In this document: positions 53,979 through 63,001 of the stretch, in pieces
Numbering within the stretch: position 1 is the stretch's first letter
Layout: each line of letters begins with the position of its first letter
Assembly (NCBI RefSeq): GCF_001748085.1
Contig: NZ_BBZK01000003.1
Span: 248,001 to 312,000 of the forward strand
Source: Streptomyces sp. TP-A0874
GTDB lineage: Bacteria; Actinomycetota; Actinomycetes; Streptomycetales; Streptomycetaceae
DNA length: 64,000 bases
Direction: 5' to 3'
Translations under genes and position numbers: made by a program
Notes under the pieces: model-generated
The model's input: the letters and a program-made list of their open reading frames with translations, nothing else
Databases searched by the model: none
Told to the model about the DNA's origin: nothing

Positions 53979-55358
53979 ATGATTTCTGTACGCAGGCGGG
54001 GTTCCGCCCGCCTCACCGCCGCGGTTCTGGCCTCGGGCCTGGCCGCCGCGGGCGCGATAGCCACCGCGAGTCCGGCCGTGGCCGACGACGCGGTTCCCCA
54101 CAAGGGGGGTGCCACCGCGACCCTGGCCGGTCTGAAGACCTACGACCAGGTGGTCATCCACCACCAGGGCCGCCCGGACCAGAAGCTCAGCGGCGGTCTG
54201 TTCGAGCTGACCGTCGACGGCGGCGGTTCGCTGCTGACCTACTGCATCGACATCAAGAACCCCACGCAGCAGCGGGCGAAGTACAACGAGCGCTCCTGGG
54301 CCGAGACCTCGCTGCACGACAACAACGACGCGGGCAAGATCAACTGGATTCTCCAGAACTCCTACCCGCAGGTGAACGACCTGGCGGCGCTCGCCCAGAA
54401 GGCCGGCTCCGGTGCGCTCACCGAGAAGACCGCGGCGGCCGGTACCCAGGTGGCCATCTGGCGCTTCTCGGACCACGCCGACGTCGAGGCGGTGGACCCG
54501 GCGGCCGAGAAGCTGGCGGACTACCTGGAGCAGAGCGCGGAGAACCTCGACGAGCCCGGCGCCTCGCTGCACCTCGACCCGCCGGCGGTCTCCGGCAAGG
54601 CCGGTGACCTGCTCGGTCCGATCAAGGTCGCCACCAACGCCGGAAGCGTCACCGTGGCCCCGGCCGCCGACGCCGCCGATGCCGGGATCAAGATCGTGGA
54701 TGCCGACGGCAAGCCGGTGACCAACGCGAGCAACGGCGCCGAGCTGTTCTTCCAGGTGCCCGCCGGAGCCGAGCCCGGCTCGGCCTCCGCCGTCGTCAAG
54801 GCCAGCACCAAGGTCGAGATCGGCCGGGCGTTCGCCAGCGACAGCAAGAGCCAGACCATGATCCTGGCCGGCTCCAGCGAGAGCACCGTCTCCGCCACCG
54901 CCACGGCCAACTGGGCGAAGCAGGGCCCGATCCCGGCCCTCTCCGCCGAGGAGAACTGCGCCAAGGGCGGTGTGGACATCTCGGCCGCCAACAAGGGCGA
55001 CGAGCCGTTCACCTTCGAGCTGGCCGGTGAGAAGCACACCGTCGAGGCGGGCAAGTCCGAGACCATCACCGTCCCGGTGGAGGAGGACCAGGCCTACGAG
55101 TTCACCATCAAGGGCCCGAACGGCTTCGAGAAGACGTTCTCCGGAGTCCTCGACTGTGAGACCGCCGGTGTCGACACCGACGAGCCCTCCTCCGAGCCGA
55201 GCCCGGCCAGCGTCGGCGGTTCGTCCGGCGACCTCGCCGAGACCGGCAGCAGCGACGCCACCCCGGTGATCGCGGGCGTCGCCATCGCCCTCGTCGTCCT
55301 CGGCGGCGGCACGGTGTTCTTCCTCCGCAGGAAGAAGGCCGTCACCGCGGGTGAGTGA
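53979..55358 (+). CDS. Thioester-domain LAETG-anchored surface protein
   Basis: A 459-residue wall-anchored protein. The signal peptide (RLTAAVLASGLAAAGAIATA, cleavage near AVADD) precedes a thioester domain: Cys89 in LLTYCIDI and Gln157 in GTQVAIW are the pair that forms an internal Cys-Gln thioester in TQxA-type domains. Two beta-rich domains follow, then a Ser/Pro-rich stalk. The sorting signal is LAETG (419-423), a hydrophobic helix and a basic tail (RRKKA), as used by class E sortase in streptomycetes. Such domains bind host or surface amines covalently in other Gram-positives. The ATG at 53979 has GGAGGGG upstream. It is followed by a strong terminator. Confidence 0.88.
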   Translation: MISVRRRGSARLTAAVLASGLAAAGAIATASPAVADDAVPHKGGATATLAGLKTYDQVVIHHQGRPDQKLSGGLFELTVDGGGSLLTYCIDIKNPTQQRAKYNERSWAETSLHDNNDAGKINWILQNSYPQVNDLAALAQKAGSGALTEKTAAAGTQVAIWRFSDHADVEAVDPAAEKLADYLEQSAENLDEPGASLHLDPPAVSGKAGDLLGPIKVATNAGSVTVAPAADAADAGIKIVDADGKPVTNASNGAELFFQVPAGAEPGSASAVVKASTKVEIGRAFASDSKSQTMILAGSSESTVSATATANWAKQGPIPALSAEENCAKGGVDISAANKGDEPFTFELAGEKHTVEAGKSETITVPVEEDQAYEFTIKGPNGFEKTFSGVLDCETAGVDTDEPSSEPSPASVGGSSGDLAETGSSDATPVIAGVAIALVVLGGGTVFFLRRKKAVTAGE

Positions 55359-55426
55359 GGTTGTCGCCCCGATCAGTACACCGGTCGCGGCCCAGCACCC
55401 GCTGAGCTGACCTGACCGACCAGGCC

Positions 55427-55469
55427 GGAGGGCCGGAGCTCCCAGTGTCCCAAGGGGCTCCGGCCCTCC
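55427..55469 (+). terminator. Terminator after the LAETG protein gene
   Basis: GGAGGGCCGGAGC (55427-55439) and GCTCCGGCCCTCC (55457-55469) are perfect 13-bp arms with further inner CCC/GGG pairing. Confidence 0.8.
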
Positions 55470-55624
55470 GCCGCTCACATCCCCGCTCCTCCCGGACCGC
55501 GGCCCGGGCCGCGCCGAGACCGTCTGGTTTTCCCCGGACGGCAGCCGTGCGGCAGGATGGGATGTATCTGCCTCCACACGGCGGAGCCGCACATTGGTCC
55601 TCCTCGATTGCCGGACGGTTTCTC

Positions 55625-57289
<1,665 letters not shown>

Positions 57290-57292
57290 GCG

Positions 57293-57718
57293 GTGCGACA
57301 CGTCTACCTCTGCCCACTGCGCTGGGCCGACATGGATGTCTTCGGGCACGTCAACAACGTCGTCTTCCTCCGCTACCTGGAGGAGGCCCGGATCGACTTC
57401 ATGTGGCGACTGGCCCCCGGCAAGGACAGCAAGTCCTTCAGCGGGGGGTCGGTCGTGGCCCGTCACGAGATCGACTACCTGCGTCCGCTGGTGCACCGGC
57501 ACGAGCCGGTCACCATCGAGCTGTGGGTGACGAGGATCAGCGCCGCCTCGCTGACCATCGCCTACGAGATCAAGGACGACGAGGAGGTCTACGTCCGGGC
57601 CTCCACCGTCGTGGTGCCCTACGACCTCGAGGCGGCCCGGCCGCGCCGGATCACCCCCGAGGAGCACTTCTTCCTGGAGGAGTACCTGGACGACCCGGAG
57701 AAGGCCGTAGCGGTATGA
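57293..57718 (+). CDS. Acyl-CoA thioesterase, 4HBT hot-dog fold
   Basis: A 141-residue hot-dog thioesterase. LRWADMDVFGHVNNVVFLRY (about 9-28) carries the catalytic Asp and the HVNN motif of 4-hydroxybenzoyl-CoA-thioesterase/YbgC-like enzymes. FEARIDF-type packing (YLEEARIDFMW) follows. It should hydrolyse a cytosolic acyl-CoA; which one is unknown. The GTG start is 3 bases after ettA, and its TGA overlaps the ATG of the next gene, so the three probably form one transcript. Confidence 0.9.
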   Translation: MRHVYLCPLRWADMDVFGHVNNVVFLRYLEEARIDFMWRLAPGKDSKSFSGGSVVARHEIDYLRPLVHRHEPVTIELWVTRISAASLTIAYEIKDDEEVYVRASTVVVPYDLEAARPRRITPEEHFFLEEYLDDPEKAVAV

Positions 57719-58494
57719 GGGCGCTGGCCCTCGCCGACGCCGGGGAGGCGGCGGACCTCGCCGCCTTCCTGGAGCGGCTGATCCACTACGACCGGGCCGC
57801 GGCGGTGCGTCTCCAGGCGGGCGACGGGGTGCTGGCGGTCTTCGGCCGCCCGGCCTCCTTCGAGGTCCTTGCGGTCCGCACCGCCCGGCTCGCCGGGGAA
57901 CCGGAACATCCCGGGCCCTCTGAGGGCGGTGCGGAGCCCGCGCCCGGTGGCGGGCGGTTCGACCTGACCGTCTCGGCGGGGCAGTTGGCGGACGCGATCG
58001 ACACCGCCCTGCCCGACGCCGTGACGGAGGCCCGCCCGGGCCGGGGGCTGTCGCTCACGCTCCCCGCCCCGGTCACCGGACCGCCCTGGACGGGGCTCCT
58101 TCCGCCCCGAGGCGGCTGGCAGCGGGCCGACGGCCTGCCGGAGCCGGCCGAACTGCGGGCCGCGGTATCGGCCTCGGTGCGGGAGTTCCGGATGCGGACG
58201 GAGGCCCTCAGCGCCGAGCAGCGCACCCGGAGCGCCTTGGACGCCATCGGCCGGGAGATCTGGTCCCGCACGCTCGGCACCACCGACCTCCCGGTGCGGG
58301 CGGTGCACGCCGCCCGGTCGCTGGGCTTTCTCGGCCGGGCCGCGGAGCGGGAGGCCGTCGGCGCCGCCGGTGAGCGGGGACCCGAACCGCTGACGCTGTT
58401 CACCTCGGGCAGCTGGCTCCGGTTGCGCACGCCCTACGGTTCGGTCGCGGTCCGGCGCACCGGACCGCCCGGGTTGGAGCTCACCCCGGCCTGA
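57715..58494 (+). CDS. Conserved-looking protein of unknown function
   Basis: A 259-residue soluble protein, not recognised. It is rich in Ala, Leu and Arg. An N-terminal helical part (DLAAFLERLIHYDRAAAVRL) leads into a strand LAVFGRPASFEVLAVRTARL. A Gly/Pro-rich loop (about 65-82) follows, then TVSAGQLADAIDTALPDAV. There is no signal peptide, membrane helix or Cys cluster. The ATG overlaps the thioesterase stop (ATGA), so it is cotranslated with it and with ettA. Genome-typical codon use supports a real gene. A binding or accessory role to its neighbours is possible but not shown. Confidence 0.7.
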   Translation: MRALALADAGEAADLAAFLERLIHYDRAAAVRLQAGDGVLAVFGRPASFEVLAVRTARLAGEPEHPGPSEGGAEPAPGGGRFDLTVSAGQLADAIDTALPDAVTEARPGRGLSLTLPAPVTGPPWTGLLPPRGGWQRADGLPEPAELRAAVSASVREFRMRTEALSAEQRTRSALDAIGREIWSRTLGTTDLPVRAVHAARSLGFLGRAAEREAVGAAGERGPEPLTLFTSGSWLRLRTPYGSVAVRRTGPPGLELTPA

Positions 58495-58593
58495 GCCACC
58501 GAACGGCCTGAGCCACCGACTGGGTGGGGCCCGCCGCCGCGAGGCGGGGGCCGTCGCGGTCACAGCGGCCGCGCCCGGTCGCCGGAGCGTGCG

Positions 58594-58995
58594 TCAGTCG
58601 GGCGTGTTGATCAGCGAACCGGCCGCGTAGGTCAGGTAGTTCCAGAGCTGTTCCGCGTGCTCGGGTGCGAGTTCCAGCTCGTCGAGCGCGACCCGCATGT
58701 GCTTCAGCCAGGCGTCGTGCGCGGCCCGGTCCACCACGAAGGGGACGTGCCGCATCCGCAGCCGCGGGTGGCCGCGGCGTTCGCTGTAGGTGCGGGGACC
58801 GCCCCAGTACTGCATCAGGAAGAGTGCCAGTCGCTCCTCGGCCGGACCCAGGTCCTCCTCCGGGTACATCGGCCGCAGCAGCGGGTCCTCGGCGACGCCC
58901 TCGTAGAAGCGGTGCACCAGCCGCCGGAAGGTCGGCTCACCGCCGACCTGCTCGTAGAAGGTCTGCTGCACCGTGCCGCGTGGAATCTCAGTCAC
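58594..58995 (-). CDS. glbO: Group II truncated haemoglobin (GlbO-like)
   Basis: A 133-residue 2-over-2 globin that binds haem and small gases in the cytoplasm. YEQVGGEPTFRRLVHRFYEGV (about 14-34) is the A/B-helix signature, followed by PEEDLGPAEERLALFLMQYWGGP. The proximal-His region is GHPRLRMRHVPFVVD (about 76-90), and the group II Trp lies in DAWLKHM (about 94-100). The GTG start gives the usual N-terminus; GGAGGA immediately before it is closer than usual. It is convergent with the unknown gene and stands 200 bases after the FHA operon on the same strand, behind that operon's terminator. Confidence 0.92.
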   Translation of the reverse strand: MTEIPRGTVQQTFYEQVGGEPTFRRLVHRFYEGVAEDPLLRPMYPEEDLGPAEERLALFLMQYWGGPRTYSERRGHPRLRMRHVPFVVDRAAHDAWLKHMRVALDELELAPEHAEQLWNYLTYAAGSLINTPD

Positions 58996-59088
58996 TCCTC
59001 CATGCTCTCAGATGGGCCTCCGGACCGGGCGGGGACGTGCGACGTCCCGGTTTCGGGAGGGGGCGCCTTCCGTGCCGGAGAAGCGGGA

Positions 59089-59112
59089 ACGGCCCGCCGA
59101 GCGGCGGGCCGT
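59089..59112. terminator. 10-bp hairpin between globin and FHA genes
   Basis: ACGGCCCGCC (59089-59098) and GGCGGGCCGT (59103-59112) form a perfect stem with a 4-base loop, followed on the plus strand by CCTCTTTGCTTCC. It may be a second terminator for the FHA operon or part of the globin promoter region. Confidence 0.4.
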
Positions 59113-59152
59113 CCTCTTTGCTTCCGTCCTGCCGGGCCGGGACCCCGGCCCC

Positions 59153-59197
59153 GGGCCCGCCGTACCCCGCTGGAGACCGGCGGGGTACGGCGGGCTC
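59153..59197 (-). terminator. Terminator of the kinase/phosphatase operon
   Basis: An 18-bp stem with one G-T pair (59153-59170 against 59180-59197, core GCCGTACCCCGC) overlaps the stop codon of the FHA gene. Confidence 0.75.
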
Positions 59198-60236
59198 AGC
59201 CGCGGCGGACCGTGATGGTGGTCCAGGCACCGACATGGACCCGGTCGCCGTCGTTGAGCTGTACCGGGACGAACGGCTGGATCGGTTCCTCCCCGTTGTT
59301 GACGGTGGTCCCGTTGGTGGAGTTCTGGTCGATGACCGACCAGTTCCCCTCCGGCCCCTGCACCAGGATCGCGTGCTGGTGCGAGACGCCCGGATCCTCC
59401 GGCGGACGGGACAGGTCGATGTCGGGGGACTCGCCGGTGCTCTGCCGGCGCCGGCCGATGGTGACCTGCTGCCCGCTGAGCGTCAGCTGCTGCTCGGGGG
59501 AGTAGGCCGGCAGGCTGAGACCGGAGGCCTCCGGACCGCTCCGCGCCATCATCGCGGTGAAGTACTCGCGGTCCGGGGCCACCACCGCCACCCAACTGGT
59601 CTGCTGGGGAGGTGCGGCCGGACCGGGCCGGCCGGGCCCGTGGTCGCCGCCGAAGGACGGACCGCCGCCGTGCGGTGCCGGTGCCGAACCGGGCGGCGGC
59701 GGCAGCGTCCAGTCGTCACCGCCCCCGGAGCCGGCACCGCGGGCCGGGGCCGGCGGCTGGGGTGCAGGAACCTGCAGGCCGGCGGGGGGTGCGAGGCGCT
59801 GTTCGGCCGGCGATCCGCCCTGCGGTGCCTGCGGCTGCCCGGGCTGGAAGCCCGGCTGGGGCTGCTGGGTGTGCTGGGCGAAGCCGGGCGGTGGCGGCGG
59901 CATGCCGTGCGGCTGCTGGTGCGGCGGGGTGAACGAGGTGGGGGAGTGGGTGAGGAAGTTGTAGCGGCACTGCTCGCAGAACGGCGCCTGGGCCTCGCGC
60001 GGGGTGCGGCACTGCGGGCACAGCTCCGCCTGGGGCCTTCCGCCACCCGGCGGTTGCGGGTACCCGTAGCCGCCGGTGGCGGCTGGTGGAGGGGGTGGAG
60101 GCGGTCCACCGTGGCCGGGCGCGGGCGGTGGAGGCGGCGGGACGGCTCCCGCGGATGGCCCACCGGCCATGCGGTGTCCGCAGACCTCGCACCAGTCGTC
60201 GGAACCCGACTGGTGACCGTTCGGGCAGGTCGGCAT
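59196..60236 (-). CDS. Zinc-ribbon and FHA-domain protein
   Basis: A 346-residue cytoplasmic adaptor. Two short zinc ribbons open it: CPNGHQSGSDDWCEVCGHR (residues 4-22) and CPQCRTPREAQAPFCEQCR (about 73-91). A long Pro/Gln/Gly-rich linker follows. The C-terminal 100 residues form an FHA domain: VTIGRRRQS (about 255), the VSHQHA phosphothreonine-binding segment (about 280) and NSTNGTTVN (about 305). FHA domains bind phosphothreonine, so it is a likely substrate or reader of the PknG-type kinase in the same operon. The ATG at 60236 has GGGGGAAG upstream. It is the last gene, 47 bases after the VWA gene. Confidence 0.9.
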   Translation of the reverse strand: MPTCPNGHQSGSDDWCEVCGHRMAGGPSAGAVPPPPPPAPGHGGPPPPPPPAATGGYGYPQPPGGGRPQAELCPQCRTPREAQAPFCEQCRYNFLTHSPTSFTPPHQQPHGMPPPPPGFAQHTQQPQPGFQPGQPQAPQGGSPAEQRLAPPAGLQVPAPQPPAPARGAGSGGGDDWTLPPPPGSAPAPHGGGPSFGGDHGPGRPGPAAPPQQTSWVAVVAPDREYFTAMMARSGPEASGLSLPAYSPEQQLTLSGQQVTIGRRRQSTGESPDIDLSRPPEDPGVSHQHAILVQGPEGNWSVIDQNSTNGTTVNNGEEPIQPFVPVQLNDGDRVHVGAWTTITVRRG

Positions 60237-60283
60237 GTCGGTGCTTCCCCCTCTCGGCTCGGCCCCTTCCGGACCGTCTTCCG

Positions 60284-61639
60284 TCACTTCTTGACGCGAA
60301 CTGTCTTGATGGAGCGCGTCTCGAGTGTCATCTCGTCGGCTTCCGTGACCTTCGCTTTGAGTCGCACAGTACCGCTCGCCGCGTCGACCACGTCCACCAC
60401 CTTCGACAGAAGTTTCGCAGTCTCTTCGTTTCCGGACCGGACGGCGAGTTGCACAGCGCGCCCGAGTCTGCTCGTAGCTCCGTCGATATCGCCTGATTTG
60501 CGGGCTTCCAGGCCTTGTTGGATCGCCTGCGCCAACTCGGTCTGCCCCAGGTAGTGAGCCACCTGGGGATCCATTACGGAGGACCGGGACAGGTCGTCGG
60601 TCCACACGGCGCGCACCAACCCCTGCGCCAACGGCCGCGGTGCGTCCGGCTCCGGTTGCGGCAGGAGCAGCGAGACCCGCGCCGCCAGCATCTCCTGGCC
60701 GACCCCGGCGGCCCGAACCCGGAGGCGCAGGTGGTAGTCGCGGGACTCGTCCCCCCAGGAGCCGGTGGGGTAGTCGCCGTTGCGCGGACCCGCATCGGCG
60801 CGCCGGTGTGTCAGTTCCTGCACCGTGGGGGCCACCTGTCGGACCGAGAGCACCTCGCTGCCGACCGGTGTCCACAGCCGCAGGGCCACCCCGGACACCT
60901 CCTTGCCCATGGTGCTCTCCATCATCCGGACGAAGTCGGCGGCGAGGCCCGTCGGATCGGCGACGATGTCGGCGGTGCCCAGCAGCGCCGCGGCGATCTG
61001 GGTCACCTCCGCGACCTCCCAGTCCGTGCCGACGCCGCGGGCGTCGCAGGTGAACCGTCCCGCACAGGCGTCCAGAGCGGCCTGCAGCGCCTCCGGCGGC
61101 TCGTGTTCGTTGCGCCCGTCGGTCAGCAGGATCCCGTGCCGGATCGAGACGTCGGCGGTGGCCAGGAGCTGGTCGGCCCGCCGCAGCCAGGTGCCGATGG
61201 CCGTGCCGCCGCCCGCGGTGAGCCCGGCCAGCGCCTCCTTGGCACGGACCCGGCTGGCCGCGTCGGCCGTGGCCAGCCGACTGCCACCGGGGTAGACCTC
61301 GGTGGCCCGGTGGGTGCCGGCGATCACGGTGAACCGGACCCCGTCGCGCAGCGCGTCGATGGCGGCGGCCGTGGCCGTGCGGGCGTTGGCGAGCTTGGCC
61401 GGCGGGTAGGCCATCGAGCCCGAGCAGTCGACCATCAGGGCGACGGCGGCGTCGGGCCCGCCGCCGGTGTGGGTGTGCCGGGCGCCGGAGGACCGGAGGT
61501 ACTCGCCGCCGATGGTGCCGCCGCCGGTGGCGGTCACCGTCAGGACGGCGTTCACCTCGCAGCCGTCGCCGGGGAGGTAGGGGTTCTGGTGCACCTGGAC
61601 GGAGAACCGGGGCACGTACGACTTGGAGAAAACAGCCAT
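60284..61639 (-). CDS. VWA-domain protein
   Basis: A 451-residue cytoplasmic protein with a von Willebrand A domain whose metal-ion-dependent adhesion site is intact (LMVDCSGSM, about residues 68-76; conserved Thr in GGGTAIG; Asp in LLTDGRN). A beta-sandwich and a helical C-terminus (GQTELAQAIQQGLEARKSGD, tetratricopeptide-like) follow. The family in this operon context is thought to serve signalling or stress complexes; the ligand is unknown. The ATG at 61639 has GAGGAG upstream. It lies between the phosphatase and FHA genes, 117 and 47 bases away. Confidence 0.88.
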   Translation of the reverse strand: MAVFSKSYVPRFSVQVHQNPYLPGDGCEVNAVLTVTATGGGTIGGEYLRSSGARHTHTGGGPDAAVALMVDCSGSMAYPPAKLANARTATAAAIDALRDGVRFTVIAGTHRATEVYPGGSRLATADAASRVRAKEALAGLTAGGGTAIGTWLRRADQLLATADVSIRHGILLTDGRNEHEPPEALQAALDACAGRFTCDARGVGTDWEVAEVTQIAAALLGTADIVADPTGLAADFVRMMESTMGKEVSGVALRLWTPVGSEVLSVRQVAPTVQELTHRRADAGPRNGDYPTGSWGDESRDYHLRLRVRAAGVGQEMLAARVSLLLPQPEPDAPRPLAQGLVRAVWTDDLSRSSVMDPQVAHYLGQTELAQAIQQGLEARKSGDIDGATSRLGRAVQLAVRSGNEETAKLLSKVVDVVDAASGTVRLKAKVTEADEMTLETRSIKTVRVKK

Positions 61640-61756
61640 GGCCAGCTCCTCGGCGCTCCGGTGTGGACGGACTCGGACGAAGACGGACCGGACGGCGGCC
61701 CCGGGGGGCCGGCCTCGGCGGGCATCAGCCGCCGAGGCCCGCGGAAGCGTCCGGTC

Positions 61757-62998
61757 TCAGGCGGAGACGGCCCGGCTCGGCGGCTCCGGAACGGGGAGCA
61801 CCGCCACGGTCACGTTGTCGTGGCCGCCACCGTCGAGGGCGTAGCCGACCAGGGCCTGTGCGCCGTGCAGGGGGCGGTTGCGTGACTCCGGCGGGACGGC
61901 CAGCGCCATTTCGCCGGCCGCCTCGGCATAGTTCCACAGGCCGTCGGTGCACACCACCACCACGCCGGGCCGGTCCGGGGTGAAGGAGGCGGTGTGCGGC
62001 TGGAGTTCGTAGGCGTCCGCCCCGAGCCAGCCGGTGATCGCGTGCGCCCGGTCGTCGGCGTAGGCCTCGGCCTCCGACAGCAGGCCGCCGGCGACCATCT
62101 GCGCGGCCCAGGAGTCGTCCTCGGTCAGCCGGGCGGACTGCGCCGCCCGGTCGTCGGGTACCCAGTACGCCCGGCTGTCGCCGATCCAGCCGACGGTGAG
62201 TACGCCGGAAGCGAGGACCGCGGTCACAATGGTGCAGGCCGGCGCGTTCTGCTGTTCCGGACCGGGGGACGGACCGGTCTCGGCGAGCTGGTTGACGGCC
62301 TGGGCCGCGGCGACGATCGCCTCGTGGGTGGCGGGCTCGGCGGCCACCCCGCGGGAGACGGCGGACAGCAGGGACTCGGTGGCCGCCCCGGCCGCCGCCT
62401 CCGAGGCCTCGTCCGGGCGGCTCGCCGAGGAGACGCCGTCACAGACGACGGCGAGTACGGCGGGCGAGCCGTCGGGCAGCGCGGCGGTCGCGATGCTGAA
62501 CGCGTCCTCGTTGCGGTGGTGCCGCAGTCCCCGGTCGGTTACCGCGGCCACCCCCGCCAACTCCTGCTCCATGTGGTCGCGTTCCCGGGGCTGGGCGTGA
62601 CCGCAGTGCTCGCAGTAGCCGTCCCGGTCGACACGGCCCGCCCGGCAGGCCACACAGTCCCCGGTGGCCGGCTGGAGGCCCGACTCCGCGCCCCCAGGCG
62701 CGCCGCCGGGAGCGGCTGCTCCCGGGTCGGCCGAGTCGGTGGTCAGCAGATCGTCCGGCCGGTGCGCCCCGGGGCCGCTCGGATCCGCGGCCGGCCAGCC
62801 GGCGGACGGCCCGGCCGGAGGCTCGCCGCCCGCGGTCCAGGGGGCTCCGGGGGCCGGGTAGGAGAGTGCCGGGGCACCCCCACCCGTCGTCGGGTCCGCG
62901 GTTGCGAGGTCGGCACCGCAGGCCCCGCAGAAGTTGTCGCCCGGTTCCAGTGGCTCATCGCAGCTCGGGCAGACGGACAGTCGAGGCAGCTGCGGCAT
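61757..62998 (-). CDS. PP2C-type protein serine/threonine phosphatase with zinc ribbons
   Basis: A 413-residue protein. The N-terminus has a zinc ribbon (CPSCDEPLEPGDNFCGACG, about 10-28), a Pro/Gly linker and a second Cys cluster (CVACRAG and CEHCGHA, about 115-138). The PP2C domain has RHHRNEDAFSI, VVCDGVSS (about 185), GWIGDSRAYWV, CTDGLWNY and GGHDNVTV, the metal-binding Asp motifs of the family. It should dephosphorylate proteins phosphorylated by the adjacent PknG kinase. The ATG lies 3 bases after the kinase stop, so the two are tightly coupled. The double zinc ribbon is shared with the FHA protein of the same operon. Confidence 0.92.
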   Translation of the reverse strand: MPQLPRLSVCPSCDEPLEPGDNFCGACGADLATADPTTGGGAPALSYPAPGAPWTAGGEPPAGPSAGWPAADPSGPGAHRPDDLLTTDSADPGAAAPGGAPGGAESGLQPATGDCVACRAGRVDRDGYCEHCGHAQPRERDHMEQELAGVAAVTDRGLRHHRNEDAFSIATAALPDGSPAVLAVVCDGVSSASRPDEASEAAAGAATESLLSAVSRGVAAEPATHEAIVAAAQAVNQLAETGPSPGPEQQNAPACTIVTAVLASGVLTVGWIGDSRAYWVPDDRAAQSARLTEDDSWAAQMVAGGLLSEAEAYADDRAHAITGWLGADAYELQPHTASFTPDRPGVVVVCTDGLWNYAEAAGEMALAVPPESRNRPLHGAQALVGYALDGGGHDNVTVAVLPVPEPPSRAVSA

Positions 62999-63001
62999 CT
63001 A

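Noticed and set aside
50643..55592. A 1649-codon minus-strand open frame across the GTPase and surface-protein genes
   Set aside because: It is antisense to three well-supported genes and low in complexity (runs of Arg, Gly, Ser). Such frames are a by-product of G/C-rich third positions.
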